14,444 bases of DNA from the NCBI GenBank assembly GCA_029560455.1, contig JAKQKW010000218.1, positions 1 to 14,444 on the forward strand, in the 5' to 3' direction. Positions 6,160-13,049 of this stretch are shown here, piece by piece. Made by a program: the position numbers and the translations under genes. The notes beneath the pieces are model-generated. The model worked only from the letters and a program-made list of their open reading frames with translations. It searched no databases and had not been told where the DNA came from. Position 1 is the first letter of the stretch, and every line of letters begins with the position of its first letter. Source of the stretch: Candidatus Rifleibacteriota bacterium. Its GTDB lineage: Bacteria > Riflebacteria > Ozemobacteria > Ozemobacterales > Ozemobacteraceae.

Positions 6160-8637
6160 TCAAGGCAGGCGCATCATGTTGATTTCTATGCCCTGTCCCT
6201 CGGTCGATTGAATTCTGAATCTGTATTCGGAAACCGAGATGGTCGAAGGCTGCCTGATCGCGTAAAATGCGGTCGCGCCAGGCTGCACACTGGCAAAAGC
6301 AGATGGATACACCGCATCTAACTGCACGGCTTTGTGAACGGTTATATTCATTGTGGTCGTGTAGCGGTATTTTGCATCGAGGCTGTTAAAGGCGATAACA
6401 CTGCGCAAACCTTCATTAATAACTGCGAATTCCCAGTTTTTAACAATGGTTGCAAAACTGCCGGCACCGAAAACATTGTTAAAGTTGGTAACACCCGTGT
6501 TCGTTGTCTGAACAAGAGATTTGATCTTGTCGGCGCCATACTGTTCAAAGAGATAAAAATTGAACAGGCCTTTCTGGCCATAGTGCTCAAAAGCATTTGT
6601 CGCGTAGCCGAAGCTATCTACTTTAACAGTGTGAGGGTTTTGAGCCCAGTAAGCAAACCGGGCATCATTGGCGGCTGCGTCAGTTATCGTCTGCGAATTG
6701 TAATAAGTGGTTTTACCGGCGGCGCCGCGAACAGCTCTGTATCTGGCTTCGACGCCGACCGACAGGCTTTCATCAAGCCACATTTCTTCAAGCAGACTGT
6801 CATAATTGCTGATTCCGGTGCGAACAACACCGTTCGGATAAACCTTTGCACTGTAGTTAACAGCGTGCTGCATCTCATGGGCAATAGTCTCCCGGGTTGC
6901 TGCACGCCAGTATTCACCCGACCACTTGGCACTGCTCGGGCTCCAGACGCCGATCAGGTCACGCTGGTTGCTGTTAGTTGTCGCGCCCGGGGTCATATCG
7001 ATCGAGTTGAACAGGCCGGCAAAGCCAATTTTGGCATAGACCGGCGAAATCAGAATCGATGACCTGCCATCGCTGTCGATGTCATAAACTTGCCCATAAC
7101 TATCATTGAGAAGAGGGTAAATGAAGGTTTCAAACTCTTCGGCAAAATGATCGAGGTCGGCGCTGGTCACGGCATAACTGCCGGTAACAGCACTAAGACC
7201 TTCAAAACTGTCCTGATCAACGAAAATTTTGCAGTAGGCGGTCAGGCGCTCAAGTTTGCAGTTTCTTGTGGTGTAAGACAAACCCATCCCGTCTGAAACA
7301 ACCGAAATTGAGTATATACCACCAAGCACTTCACTGCTGTGATCAGATGCCCGCACAGAGCCTCTTAGATTGCCACCACTCCGGCGCATGACGCTGATTG
7401 TATCCTGGCGAAGTTTCTCTTCCAGGCGGCCCTTAACCGCCATCATCCTCATCAATCCGGCATCTTCTGCAACGGGCATCGAGGCATGCAGACTCGCTTC
7501 GGGGCGATTAGAACCGCTGAGCAAGGTTTCCGGAAACAGCTGAACTGTCTGGGCTGTTGAACCGCTGTTGGTAATGGTGAGAAGGTAGTTAACCGTGGTA
7601 CCGCTCTGCACCGGAAGCTTTACCGAAATATTTTCCGCCGTATTGCTGTAGCTGTAAACCTGTTGGGTTGTCGCAAGTGCGCCAACCGAGTCTGGCGCCT
7701 CCACACCGTTGGGGGCCCACCGGGCAAACAGATTCAAATCTTCAGTTCCGAGCTTGATTGTGCTTCCGGCTTCGTAATTTGTTCCTGTGCCATCGGCCAG
7801 AGAGTTCCAGCCAGCGAAAGAAAAACCTGCACGGGCGAGGTTTCCAGAATTTGCTGCCAGCACAACAAACGCGCCGGCTTCATAATAATTGCTGTCAAAT
7901 GGCACAGAACCAGCATCATTGCCATTCCCAAAATAGGAGATTTTTACCAGACCGGTCGAAATTTTAATGGTGAGGTTGACGTAACTGGCAAACATTGAAA
8001 CGGCATCAGTGTAGGCGGATTCCCCGCTCCTGTTCAGGCCGGAAATAGCCTGCACGACCTGAGAAGTCAGCCCGGGCAAAGCTTTGCCGAAGAGAATCGG
8101 TGTTTGAACGATCTGTTCAATAACGTGCGCAACAAAATCAGTCTGCAGCCGTGAGCCTTTTGGGGTGACGTAAAGAGTGTTTGGCACACCGGCAATAAGA
8201 TCGGCGGCACCGTGAAAATCATTGAAACCAGCGATGTTTCCACCCTCGATGTGTATATCGCCGACACAGGTTCCGGCAGGAATACTGTTGAATGTAACTT
8301 CAGCCGTGCCATCCGCAGCTGCTTTAACAGTTTTAACAACTATCGAAGCTGGGTTTCCGGCGTTACCGATATTTACCAGGGTGAGCTTGAAAGTCACATC
8401 CGGCAAAGTTGAACTTTCGGCCCTTACGGCCCCAACAGCTGACCCGACTGTATCAAATACCGAATTGTTCTGCTCGGGCAAAAGAATTCTGAAAGAGACC
8501 GGCCCGGCTGTTTCTGGCTTTGTTAAGCTTTCTACTGGTGCAACAGGATTGGTTTCACTCTGACCGCACCCTGTAAAAATGCAGGCCAGAACACAAATGA
8601 CAAAGAATATCCCCAGGCTGGTTTTCAATTTTCTCAT
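6160..8637 (-). CDS. Large lipoprotein with InlB-type repeat and HExxH metallopeptidase domain
   Basis: An 825-residue surface or periplasmic lipoprotein. The signal is MRKLKTSLG, a hydrophobic core and lipobox FTGC with lipidated C24. I start at 8637 (an upstream in-frame ATG at 8688 exists) because GGGGG lies six bases before it and the signal peptide then has normal length. Residues about 231-307 form one Listeria-Bacteroides (InlB B/Flg_new) repeat, ending FAGWN...LFARW. The C-terminal half carries H587-E-M-Q-H591 with a downstream glutamate in WLDES (E623), the gluzincin zinc pattern, most like M30 hyicolysin-type peptidases. A short Ser/Gly region near 390-440 separates the halves. Expected role is zinc-dependent proteolysis outside the cytoplasm, with the repeat aiding adhesion or surface display. 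Catalytic residues look intact. Confidence 0.85.
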   Translation of the reverse strand: MRKLKTSLGIFFVICVLACIFTGCGQSETNPVAPVESLTKPETAGPVSFRILLPEQNNSVFDTVGSAVGAVRAESSTLPDVTFKLTLVNIGNAGNPASIVVKTVKAAADGTAEVTFNSIPAGTCVGDIHIEGGNIAGFNDFHGAADLIAGVPNTLYVTPKGSRLQTDFVAHVIEQIVQTPILFGKALPGLTSQVVQAISGLNRSGESAYTDAVSMFASYVNLTIKISTGLVKISYFGNGNDAGSVPFDSNYYEAGAFVVLAANSGNLARAGFSFAGWNSLADGTGTNYEAGSTIKLGTEDLNLFARWAPNGVEAPDSVGALATTQQVYSYSNTAENISVKLPVQSGTTVNYLLTITNSGSTAQTVQLFPETLLSGSNRPEASLHASMPVAEDAGLMRMMAVKGRLEEKLRQDTISVMRRSGGNLRGSVRASDHSSEVLGGIYSISVVSDGMGLSYTTRNCKLERLTAYCKIFVDQDSFEGLSAVTGSYAVTSADLDHFAEEFETFIYPLLNDSYGQVYDIDSDGRSSILISPVYAKIGFAGLFNSIDMTPGATTNSNQRDLIGVWSPSSAKWSGEYWRAATRETIAHEMQHAVNYSAKVYPNGVVRTGISNYDSLLEEMWLDESLSVGVEARYRAVRGAAGKTTYYNSQTITDAAANDARFAYWAQNPHTVKVDSFGYATNAFEHYGQKGLFNFYLFEQYGADKIKSLVQTTNTGVTNFNNVFGAGSFATIVKNWEFAVINEGLRSVIAFNSLDAKYRYTTTMNITVHKAVQLDAVYPSAFASVQPGATAFYAIRQPSTISVSEYRFRIQSTEGQGIEINMMRLP

Positions 8638-8659
8638 CACGTACCCCCGTTTTACGGCA

Positions 8660-8688
8660 ATTTTATTACAACCAGGGATCTGTTTCAA
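8660..8688 (-). promoter_or_regulatory. Promoter of the lipoprotein gene
   Basis: On the minus strand TTGAAA (8688-8683) and TAAAAT (8665-8660) are 17 bp apart. The expected start near 8653 leaves about 15 nt of leader containing the GGGGG ribosome site. Confidence 0.65.
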
Positions 8689-8735
8689 ATGAAAAACTAC
8701 CAGATGACTTCAAATTTCTGGCCGTAAAAATGAAC

Positions 8736-8758
8736 AGCCGAAAAATTTATTTTCGGCT
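8736..8758 (-). terminator. Hairpin insulating the lipoprotein promoter
   Basis: A perfect 9-bp stem (8736-8744 with 8750-8758) has a 5-nt AT loop. On the minus strand it is followed by GTTCATTTTTA. It lies between the Rpn remnant and the lipoprotein promoter, so it would stop leftward read-through. The U-run starts a few bases late, so this is an imperfect intrinsic terminator. Confidence 0.5.
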
Positions 8759-8878
8759 TCAAGCGGGAGATTTGAGCGGACAAAACTTCTCGCGACTTAT
8801 GAGAAAAGCGCCTGCCTCAGGAAAACTGAGAATGAGCGGTAAGTATTAAAACCGGCGCTGACTGATACGTCGAAAAAG

Positions 8879-9262
8879 TCATGGCCGGGAGAAGAGTTTT
8901 TGTAGTTCGGCGGGGGTAAAGCCGGTTAAATCGCTGATTTCCTGATCAGACAGGCCGGCGGCGTGCATTCTCAATGCTACCTCAGCCTTGCCTTCGATCT
9001 TGCCCTCGATTTTGCCTTTTTTGTGGCCTCTTTTATGGCCACGGGTGAAGGAATCGCCTTTGATGATTTTCAGGGCGTCGCGGTTTTTCTCGCGGGCTTC
9101 CATCAACTGGCGCTTTTCGGCGTCGGCGTTGATTTTTTTCAATTCGCTGACCACATCAGAGACTCCTTCTTCGGTTTGCAACTCTTCATCGAGTTCGGTT
9201 TCCATTTTACCATACAGATGCCCAAATTTTAAGACATGCAGCCATTTTTCAAACCGGGTGCG
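8879..9262 (-). pseudogene. Rpn/PDDEXK-family transposase remnant, N-terminus missing
   Basis: This is the C-terminal part of a recombination-promoting nuclease (Rpn)/PD-(D/E)XK transposase-family protein. From the ATG at 9205 it encodes 108 residues, but the same frame stays open further upstream and reads RTRFEKWLHVLKFGHLYGK, which fits the middle of the family (a W-L-x-F/V-L-K segment followed by an acidic helix). That ATG is therefore probably internal and not a real start; it has no ribosome site. The remainder has the usual features: a lysine/glycine RGHKRGHKKGKIEGK linker and the terminal helix-turn-helix-like HAAGLSDQEISDLTGFTPAEL. The catalytic nuclease domain, normally about 180 residues, is absent, and its place is taken by the divergent fic gene and its promoter. 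The 9262 boundary is my estimate of where homology fades. Confidence 0.75.
8881..8965 (+). repeat. 85-bp direct repeat, left copy (Rpn tail)
   Basis: By eye about 77 of 85 bases match 12875-12959 in the same orientation. The repeat corresponds to the last 28 codons of the Rpn reading frame; similarity stops abruptly at the upstream side of the HAAGLS codons. Confidence 0.85.
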
Positions 9263-9277
9263 GCAGTTGCCGGGTTC

Positions 9278-9308
9278 TTGATAGTGCTGCCTTATTTTCT
9301 GGTATAAT
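9278..9308 (+). promoter_or_regulatory. fic promoter with extended -10, placing the start at the ATG
   Basis: TGG-TATAAT (9300-9308) is a perfect extended -10 element. The nearest -35-like box is TTGATA (9278-9283) at a long 19-bp spacing. The fic ATG at 9315 begins six bases after the -10 box, so transcription should begin at or next to the A of ATG. A CGGCA-GT-TGCCG inverted repeat (9261-9272) just upstream could bind a regulator. Confidence 0.72.
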
Positions 9309-9314
9309 GCCTGT

Positions 9315-10325
9315 ATGCGATATGAACCACCATTTAAAATTACGGCGGCAATTATTTCGCTGATCGCTGCGATCAGCGAAGCGGTCGGCCGACTGGAGGC
9401 CGGCGCGAATGCCGGCCTTCTTCACCTGCGGCGAATCAATCAGATTCGCACCGTTCAAGGTTCGCTGGCAATTGAAGGCAACACTCTCAGCATCGAACAG
9501 ATCACTGCAATAATCGATGGAAAACGCGTCATTGCGCCGCCCCGCGAAATACTCGAAGTGCGCAATGCCCTCAAAATTTACGAAATGCTTGATCAATTGC
9601 AGCCAGACTCTCTGTCTGACCTGCTGCTGGCACATAAAATTCTGATGAGCAACCTGACTGACGATGCCGGCGCTTTTCGCAAAAAGGGTGTAGGCGTTAT
9701 GGCCGGCGAAAGGGTCGTTCACATGGCGCCGCCGGCGCAGCGTGTTCCCGGGCTTATCAACGAACTGCTGGCCTGGCTGCAGAGAACTGATCAGCACCCG
9801 CTGATAGCCAGTTCTGTATTTCATTATGAATTCGAATTCATTCACCCCTTTTCTGACGGAAACGGGCGCATGGGTCGCCTCTGGCAGACTCTGATTCTCT
9901 GCCGCAAACAGTCGCTGTACTCTGCCATCCCGGTCGAAAGCATGATTTATGAACGACAACAGCAATATTATGATGCTTTGAAAAAAAGCACTGAAAATTC
10001 TGACTCTTCTTATTTCATTGAATTCATGCTTGAAACCATTCTGGCAACGATAAGAACAGTCTTCAACCCCGAAGTCACCCCCGAAGTCATCCCCGAAGTC
10101 AAAAGAATGCTCGAGCTACTCAATAGCTCCCGCAACGCCATGTCACGTCGCGAAATACAGCAAAAGCTCGGCCTCAGTGACGAGAAGCATTTCCGGGAAT
10201 TTTACCTGCAGCCGTCGATTGCTGGCGGTCTGATAGAAATGACGGTTCCGGAACGCCCCACCAGCCGCCTGCAAAAATACCGCCTCACCCGAAAGGGCAG
10301 CCAGCTCTTATTCCCCAAAAGGTAA
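9315..10325 (+). CDS. Fic-domain adenylyltransferase, class II, with C-terminal winged helix
   Basis: A 336-residue Fic protein. Residues 1-85 are the Fic_N region carrying the inhibitory helix motif S50-L-A-I-E54-G, the (S/T)xxxE(G/N) signature whose glutamate blocks ATP positioning in autoinhibited Fic enzymes. The catalytic loop HPFSDGNGRMGR (177-188) is complete, with H177 as base and R188 for phosphate binding, so it should transfer AMP (or another NMP) to a protein hydroxyl. A linker with the repeated P-E-V unit (252-262) leads to a winged-helix domain (about 263-336). The start is fixed by the typical N-terminus MRYEPPFKI; no Shine-Dalgarno sequence exists and the -10 box is only six bases away. 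It lies divergent to the Rpn remnant and 43 bp upstream of the TPR-gluzincin gene. Confidence 0.93.
   Translation: MRYEPPFKITAAIISLIAAISEAVGRLEAGANAGLLHLRRINQIRTVQGSLAIEGNTLSIEQITAIIDGKRVIAPPREILEVRNALKIYEMLDQLQPDSLSDLLLAHKILMSNLTDDAGAFRKKGVGVMAGERVVHMAPPAQRVPGLINELLAWLQRTDQHPLIASSVFHYEFEFIHPFSDGNGRMGRLWQTLILCRKQSLYSAIPVESMIYERQQQYYDALKKSTENSDSSYFIEFMLETILATIRTVFNPEVTPEVIPEVKRMLELLNSSRNAMSRREIQQKLGLSDEKHFREFYLQPSIAGGLIEMTVPERPTSRLQKYRLTRKGSQLLFPKR
9356..9418 (+). repeat. Three consecutive inverted repeats inside the fic 5' coding region
   Basis: Seen directly: an 11-bp perfect hairpin (9356-9366/9370-9380, 3-nt loop), the 10-bp palindrome GTCGGCCGAC (9384-9393), and an 8-bp GC-rich hairpin (9397-9404/9411-9418, 6-nt loop). 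All fall in codons 14-35, at nucleotides 42-104 of the mRNA. They could fold the start of a leaderless message. Confidence 0.75.
10067..10100 (+). repeat. 12-bp tandem repeat in the fic linker
   Basis: CCCCGAAGTC recurs at 10067, 10079 and 10091 with a 12-bp period, encoding Pro-Glu-Val units four residues apart. Gain or loss of a unit keeps frame and changes only linker length between the Fic core and the winged helix. Confidence 0.85.
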
Positions 10326-10368
10326 CGAGTACCCGGAACCCTGTATGAAGAAAAAGTGAGAACTGCCT

Positions 10369-11904
10369 GTGAGTTTTTCAGCCAGAAAACACCCTTTGAT
10401 CAGCCTGATTCTGCTTGGAATTATCGCATACTGCATCAGCGAGATTCCAAATTACCAGATCAACCAGAATCGCATCAAACTCAGGAATCTTTTCCTTGCC
10501 GGCAAATATAAGGAGCTCCGGCATTTCTCGAATGAGCTTGCCGGACAATCAGTGTATAAAAATGATATCCTTGACTGGGAAGGCAGGCTGCTCCTTGAAG
10601 AAAAGCGCTATACCGAAGCTGTCAAGATTTTTGAGGAACTTGCAAAACAATATCCAGACCGGTATCCATGGTGGATTGGCTACAACCGCATTGCTCTTGC
10701 CCGCGCCTATTTCGGTGCCGGAAGAAAGGATGATGCCAGAAAGGAACTGGATGCCGCCATGCTCATGACCGAGGTGCCTCAAGTTGTCTATTATGCCCGG
10801 GCCAGTGCGTTTGAAATGGGTTTTTTGCAAACCTCCGGCACCAGATCGTCAGAAGATGATTCGCCCGCGCCAGACATCATTCCAGCCGAGTTATGGACCC
10901 TGTATAAGGAAGACCGGCTTTCTCAACTTAACGACCGTGCACAGATGCTTCAAAGCCAACCCCAGTTCAGCGATGCAATCAACCATCTGCGCGGGAGAAT
11001 TCTGGTTGAAAATTGGGAATTTTCCAGGGCTGTTCCCTATCTTGAACCTTTGGCTTCTGAAACAGTTCGATCAGATTGGCTGCGTGGATATTCCGGATTA
11101 TTTCTGGCGCGGGCTCTCTTTTGTTCAAATAGACGAGAAGAGGCCAGAAAAGCTCTCGAAAGCGTACTCAAAATTACCTCGCTTCCTGGTTTAACAAAAG
11201 AAGCCAGAAACCTGATGGTTCGATCGGGTTTTTCGCCAGAGTTCCAAACATGGTTCAATATTGAGTCACAGAATCTGGTATGTCATTTTTCTCCAGCTTT
11301 TACAGAATCCGAAAGAACCAGATTTGTGGCAGACCACGAACAGGCTTTTTCTGAGATTCAAAAGGTTTTTATCGCCAGTATGCCGAGAAAACTGGACATT
11401 TACGTTTGGGACACCCGTGAAGAAGCGGCCTTGATGGGGCTGCCTCTTCTTTCGTTTGCCAGAGGAGATCTCTGTTCCGTCTACCTTCATCGCCATGCCT
11501 CGATTGGTCACGAAATGACGCACGTTATCTGTCGGTACGGGCCCAAATCATTGGCACGCAATCATTTTCTCATGGAGGGAACCGCGGTCTGCTTTGATTT
11601 CACCGGCGAAAATAAGCTTGAATACGCAGCTGCGAACATTCTCAAAAAGGGCATGCCAGTTCCAACAGTTGAGCAGTTATGGCGTTCGATGCAAGGAACC
11701 AGCGACCTGGTTTCTTACCCGTTTGCAGGCTGTTTTATTCGTCGACTCATCGACAGCTTTGGCATTGCACGTTTTCGAGAATTATTCCAGACCACCGGAA
11801 ACTGGGAAGAAGCCGAGCGTTTGTATGGCCCCGGTCTGCTTTCGTTAATAAATGACTTTCAGCTCGATCTTGCCGGAGAGATTGCCCGGCAGAAGGCTGA
11901 ATAA
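10369..11904 (+). CDS. Membrane-anchored TPR protein with gluzincin (peptidase-MA-like) domain
   Basis: A 511-residue protein starting at GTG; an in-frame TGA at 10357 excludes anything longer, and no in-frame ATG lies near. Residues 9-24 form a signal anchor. Helical TPR-like repeats occupy about 33-150 and 175-280 (patterns such as YTEAVKIFEELAKQYP and RREEARKALESVL). The C-terminal domain carries H381-E-M-T-H385 with a downstream E403 in FLMEGTAV, the gluzincin zinc-site spacing seen in peptidase-MA-like proteins, followed by YPFAGCFIRRLIDSFG, typical of that fold. A zinc protease facing outside the cytoplasm is expected. Shine-Dalgarno support is weak (TGAG about 8 bases before), so translation may depend on coupling to fic, which ends 43 bp upstream. 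Function beyond proteolysis is unknown. Confidence 0.8.
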   Translation: MSFSARKHPLISLILLGIIAYCISEIPNYQINQNRIKLRNLFLAGKYKELRHFSNELAGQSVYKNDILDWEGRLLLEEKRYTEAVKIFEELAKQYPDRYPWWIGYNRIALARAYFGAGRKDDARKELDAAMLMTEVPQVVYYARASAFEMGFLQTSGTRSSEDDSPAPDIIPAELWTLYKEDRLSQLNDRAQMLQSQPQFSDAINHLRGRILVENWEFSRAVPYLEPLASETVRSDWLRGYSGLFLARALFCSNRREEARKALESVLKITSLPGLTKEARNLMVRSGFSPEFQTWFNIESQNLVCHFSPAFTESERTRFVADHEQAFSEIQKVFIASMPRKLDIYVWDTREEAALMGLPLLSFARGDLCSVYLHRHASIGHEMTHVICRYGPKSLARNHFLMEGTAVCFDFTGENKLEYAAANILKKGMPVPTVEQLWRSMQGTSDLVSYPFAGCFIRRLIDSFGIARFRELFQTTGNWEEAERLYGPGLLSLINDFQLDLAGEIARQKAE

Positions 11905-11930
11905 GGGGTCACGAATCCAGATTTTGAAGA

Positions 11931-12659
11931 TCAGCCAAAAATGGATTTCAGAATTTGAATTATCTCAGGGCCAATTTTTCCGATTGTTATAAGTACCGCA
12001 ATATATACAATGCCTGCCAGAACTTCCAACAGGGACGTTTTGGTCAAATCAAGCCAGGAACACTCAAATAAATTGAAGCTGAACTTTTCCCCGGTTCTTT
12101 TTACGACAGCATGGCATCCCGGAAGTCCATCTACATATTCAGCGCCGGTGATGGCAGAAATTTTTCTGGCGATTCTTTTCTGCATCTCAAAATCTTCCCG
12201 GGTTTCATCGCTTAAACAGATAATCTGGCCGGTGTTTAAAACACACTGAACCCGGTAGGTGTAATAATCATCATACCTGTTGCCATGGCGTCTGCCGGTG
12301 GTTGTAACCGCGTGAATATCCTCGAAACTGGCGATACATTCTACTCTTTTGTAGAAGAAAATTTTGCAGTGATAAAATATTTTTTTGTTTACCAGATTGA
12401 AAATGTAAAAATTATCAGTGTTGAAATATAAACTGGCAGAGAGAACCAGACAGGCTCCTGCAACGACAATTACTCCCTGCCATTGCAGGTCAAATTTCGG
12501 TCCGGAGTTTAAAACAATGGCGATGCCAATGGCAGCAGCACTCAAAACAATCAGCCACCAGAATGCGTTCTCGAGGGGTGTTTTTAGATCAACCTTAATC
12601 TCGGTGAACTTATCAATGGTGAAATCGGCTGCAACTGAAATGTCATTAAGATTATCCAT
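11931..12659 (-). CDS. Three-helix membrane protein with a soluble beta-rich domain, function unknown
   Basis: A 242-residue protein with two N-terminal membrane helices (about 33-50 and 62-79) and one near the C-terminus (about 210-228). Between them, residues 83-200 form a soluble, beta-strand-rich domain with alternating hydrophobic residues (NFYIFNLVNKKIFYHCKIFF), reminiscent of bacterial PH-like domains in YdbT/DUF304-type membrane proteins, though I cannot confirm the family. A tyrosine/arginine-rich loop RRHGNRYDDYYTYR lies at 123-136. The ATG at 12659 lacks a well-spaced ribosome site (GAGG is 16 bases away). It is convergent with the TPR-gluzincin gene, with 26 bp between stops. Confidence 0.68.
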   Translation of the reverse strand: MDNLNDISVAADFTIDKFTEIKVDLKTPLENAFWWLIVLSAAAIGIAIVLNSGPKFDLQWQGVIVVAGACLVLSASLYFNTDNFYIFNLVNKKIFYHCKIFFYKRVECIASFEDIHAVTTTGRRHGNRYDDYYTYRVQCVLNTGQIICLSDETREDFEMQKRIARKISAITGAEYVDGLPGCHAVVKRTGEKFSFNLFECSWLDLTKTSLLEVLAGIVYIAVLITIGKIGPEIIQILKSIFG

Positions 12660-12808
12660 GCTATTATGGATTCTACCTCAGAGTGCTTATGAAAGCCACC
12701 GGTTGCAAACCGGCAGGATATGAAGAATGTTGGCGGCCAAACCAGAAGTTACCAGGTTAAGCAGTTCATAGCCCTTATTAAGAAATATAACCTGCAAATG
12801 AAGGATTA

Positions 12809-12855
12809 GAATGCACCCGAAACGCCGCAGGTAATTTAGACGATGCGGCGCATTC
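12809..12855. repeat. Compound inverted repeat
   Basis: Outer arms GAATGC/GCATTC (12809-12814/12850-12855) enclose inner arms CGCCGCA/TGCGGCG (12823-12829/12844-12850), with an asymmetric 8-nt side loop and a 14-nt apical loop; the arms share one base. It sits 18 bp beyond the stop of the Rpn tail. It lacks a U-run on either strand, so it is not a standard intrinsic terminator. Confidence 0.6.
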
Positions 12856-12872
12856 ATATTGTTAAACAGCAG

Positions 12873-12989
12873 TTATGGCCGACAGAAGAGTTTTTGCAGT
12901 TCGGCGGGGGTAAAGCCGGTGAAATCGCTGATTTCCTGGTTAGACAGGCCGGCAGCATGAAATGACTGACGGATAAAATCAAATTGCAT
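12873..12989 (-). pseudogene. Second Rpn-family tail fragment
   Basis: This is a 38-codon frame from an ATG at 12989. The last 28 residues, HAAGLSNQEISDFTGFTPAE and on, differ from the tail of the 8879-9262 remnant at only three residues (N/D, F/L, C/S) and end at the equivalent stop. The first 10 residues (MQFDFIRQSF) are unrelated to the family, so the fragment is joined to foreign sequence at about 12960. No ribosome site is present. It is a scar and not a functional gene. Confidence 0.82.
12875..12959 (+). repeat. 85-bp direct repeat, right copy (Rpn tail)
   Basis: Same orientation as 8881-8965, with about eight mismatches over 85 bp. The two copies bracket 3.9 kb that contains fic, the TPR-gluzincin gene and the three-helix membrane protein. 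Confidence 0.85.
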
Positions 12990-13002
12990 ATTTTGCGGCG
13001 AA

Positions 13003-13031
13003 TTGTTATTGTTAAGTTATAACTATATAAA
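13003..13031 (+). promoter_or_regulatory. Promoter of the nucleotidyltransferase pair with palindrome in the spacer
   Basis: TTGTTA (13003-13008) and TATAAA (13026-13031) are separated by 17 bp. The spacer holds the perfect 10-bp palindrome AGTTATAACT (13015-13024), well placed for a repressor such as the winged-helix partner. The local sequence is much more AT-rich than the surroundings. Confidence 0.65.
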
Positions 13032-13049
13032 ACATAGGAATTACTTAAT

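Larger units (their letters stand above)
12660..13049. other. 390-bp intergenic region with remnants and inverted repeats
   Basis: No normal-sized gene is present. It holds an inverted repeat CCGGTT-GCA-AACCGG (12699-12713) upstream of the membrane-protein gene, a 29-codon open frame at 12720-12809 (plus) with only AGGA one base before its ATG, the compound inverted repeat at 12809-12855, the Rpn tail at 12873-12989, and the promoter at 13003-13031. The 29-codon frame encodes an amphipathic stretch (QVKQFIALIKKYNLQMK) that could be a gene fragment; I do not call it a gene. Confidence 0.6.

Noticed and set aside
6334..7062. 242-codon open frame on the plus strand opposite the lipoprotein
   Set aside because: It overlaps the zinc-peptidase region, whose HEMQH and WLDES motifs are clearly real.
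8730..8849. 39-codon plus-strand ORF in the gap upstream of the lipoprotein gene
   Set aside because: It has no ribosome site, runs through the terminator-like hairpin and has no recognisable sequence.
9249..9965. 238-codon open frame on the minus strand opposite fic
   Set aside because: It is antisense to a Fic gene with complete motifs, has no recognisable domain and its start lacks a ribosome site.
10067..10100. Possible CRISPR-like array
   Set aside because: The repeats are 12-bp tandem units without spacers, inside a coding linker.
10344..10358. ATG just before the TPR-gluzincin gene
   Set aside because: It opens a frame of only four codons before TGA and is out of frame with the gene.
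12689..12760. 23-codon plus-strand ORF near the start of the membrane-protein gene
   Set aside because: It has no ribosome site and is crossed by the CCGGTT inverted repeat; it is likely chance.
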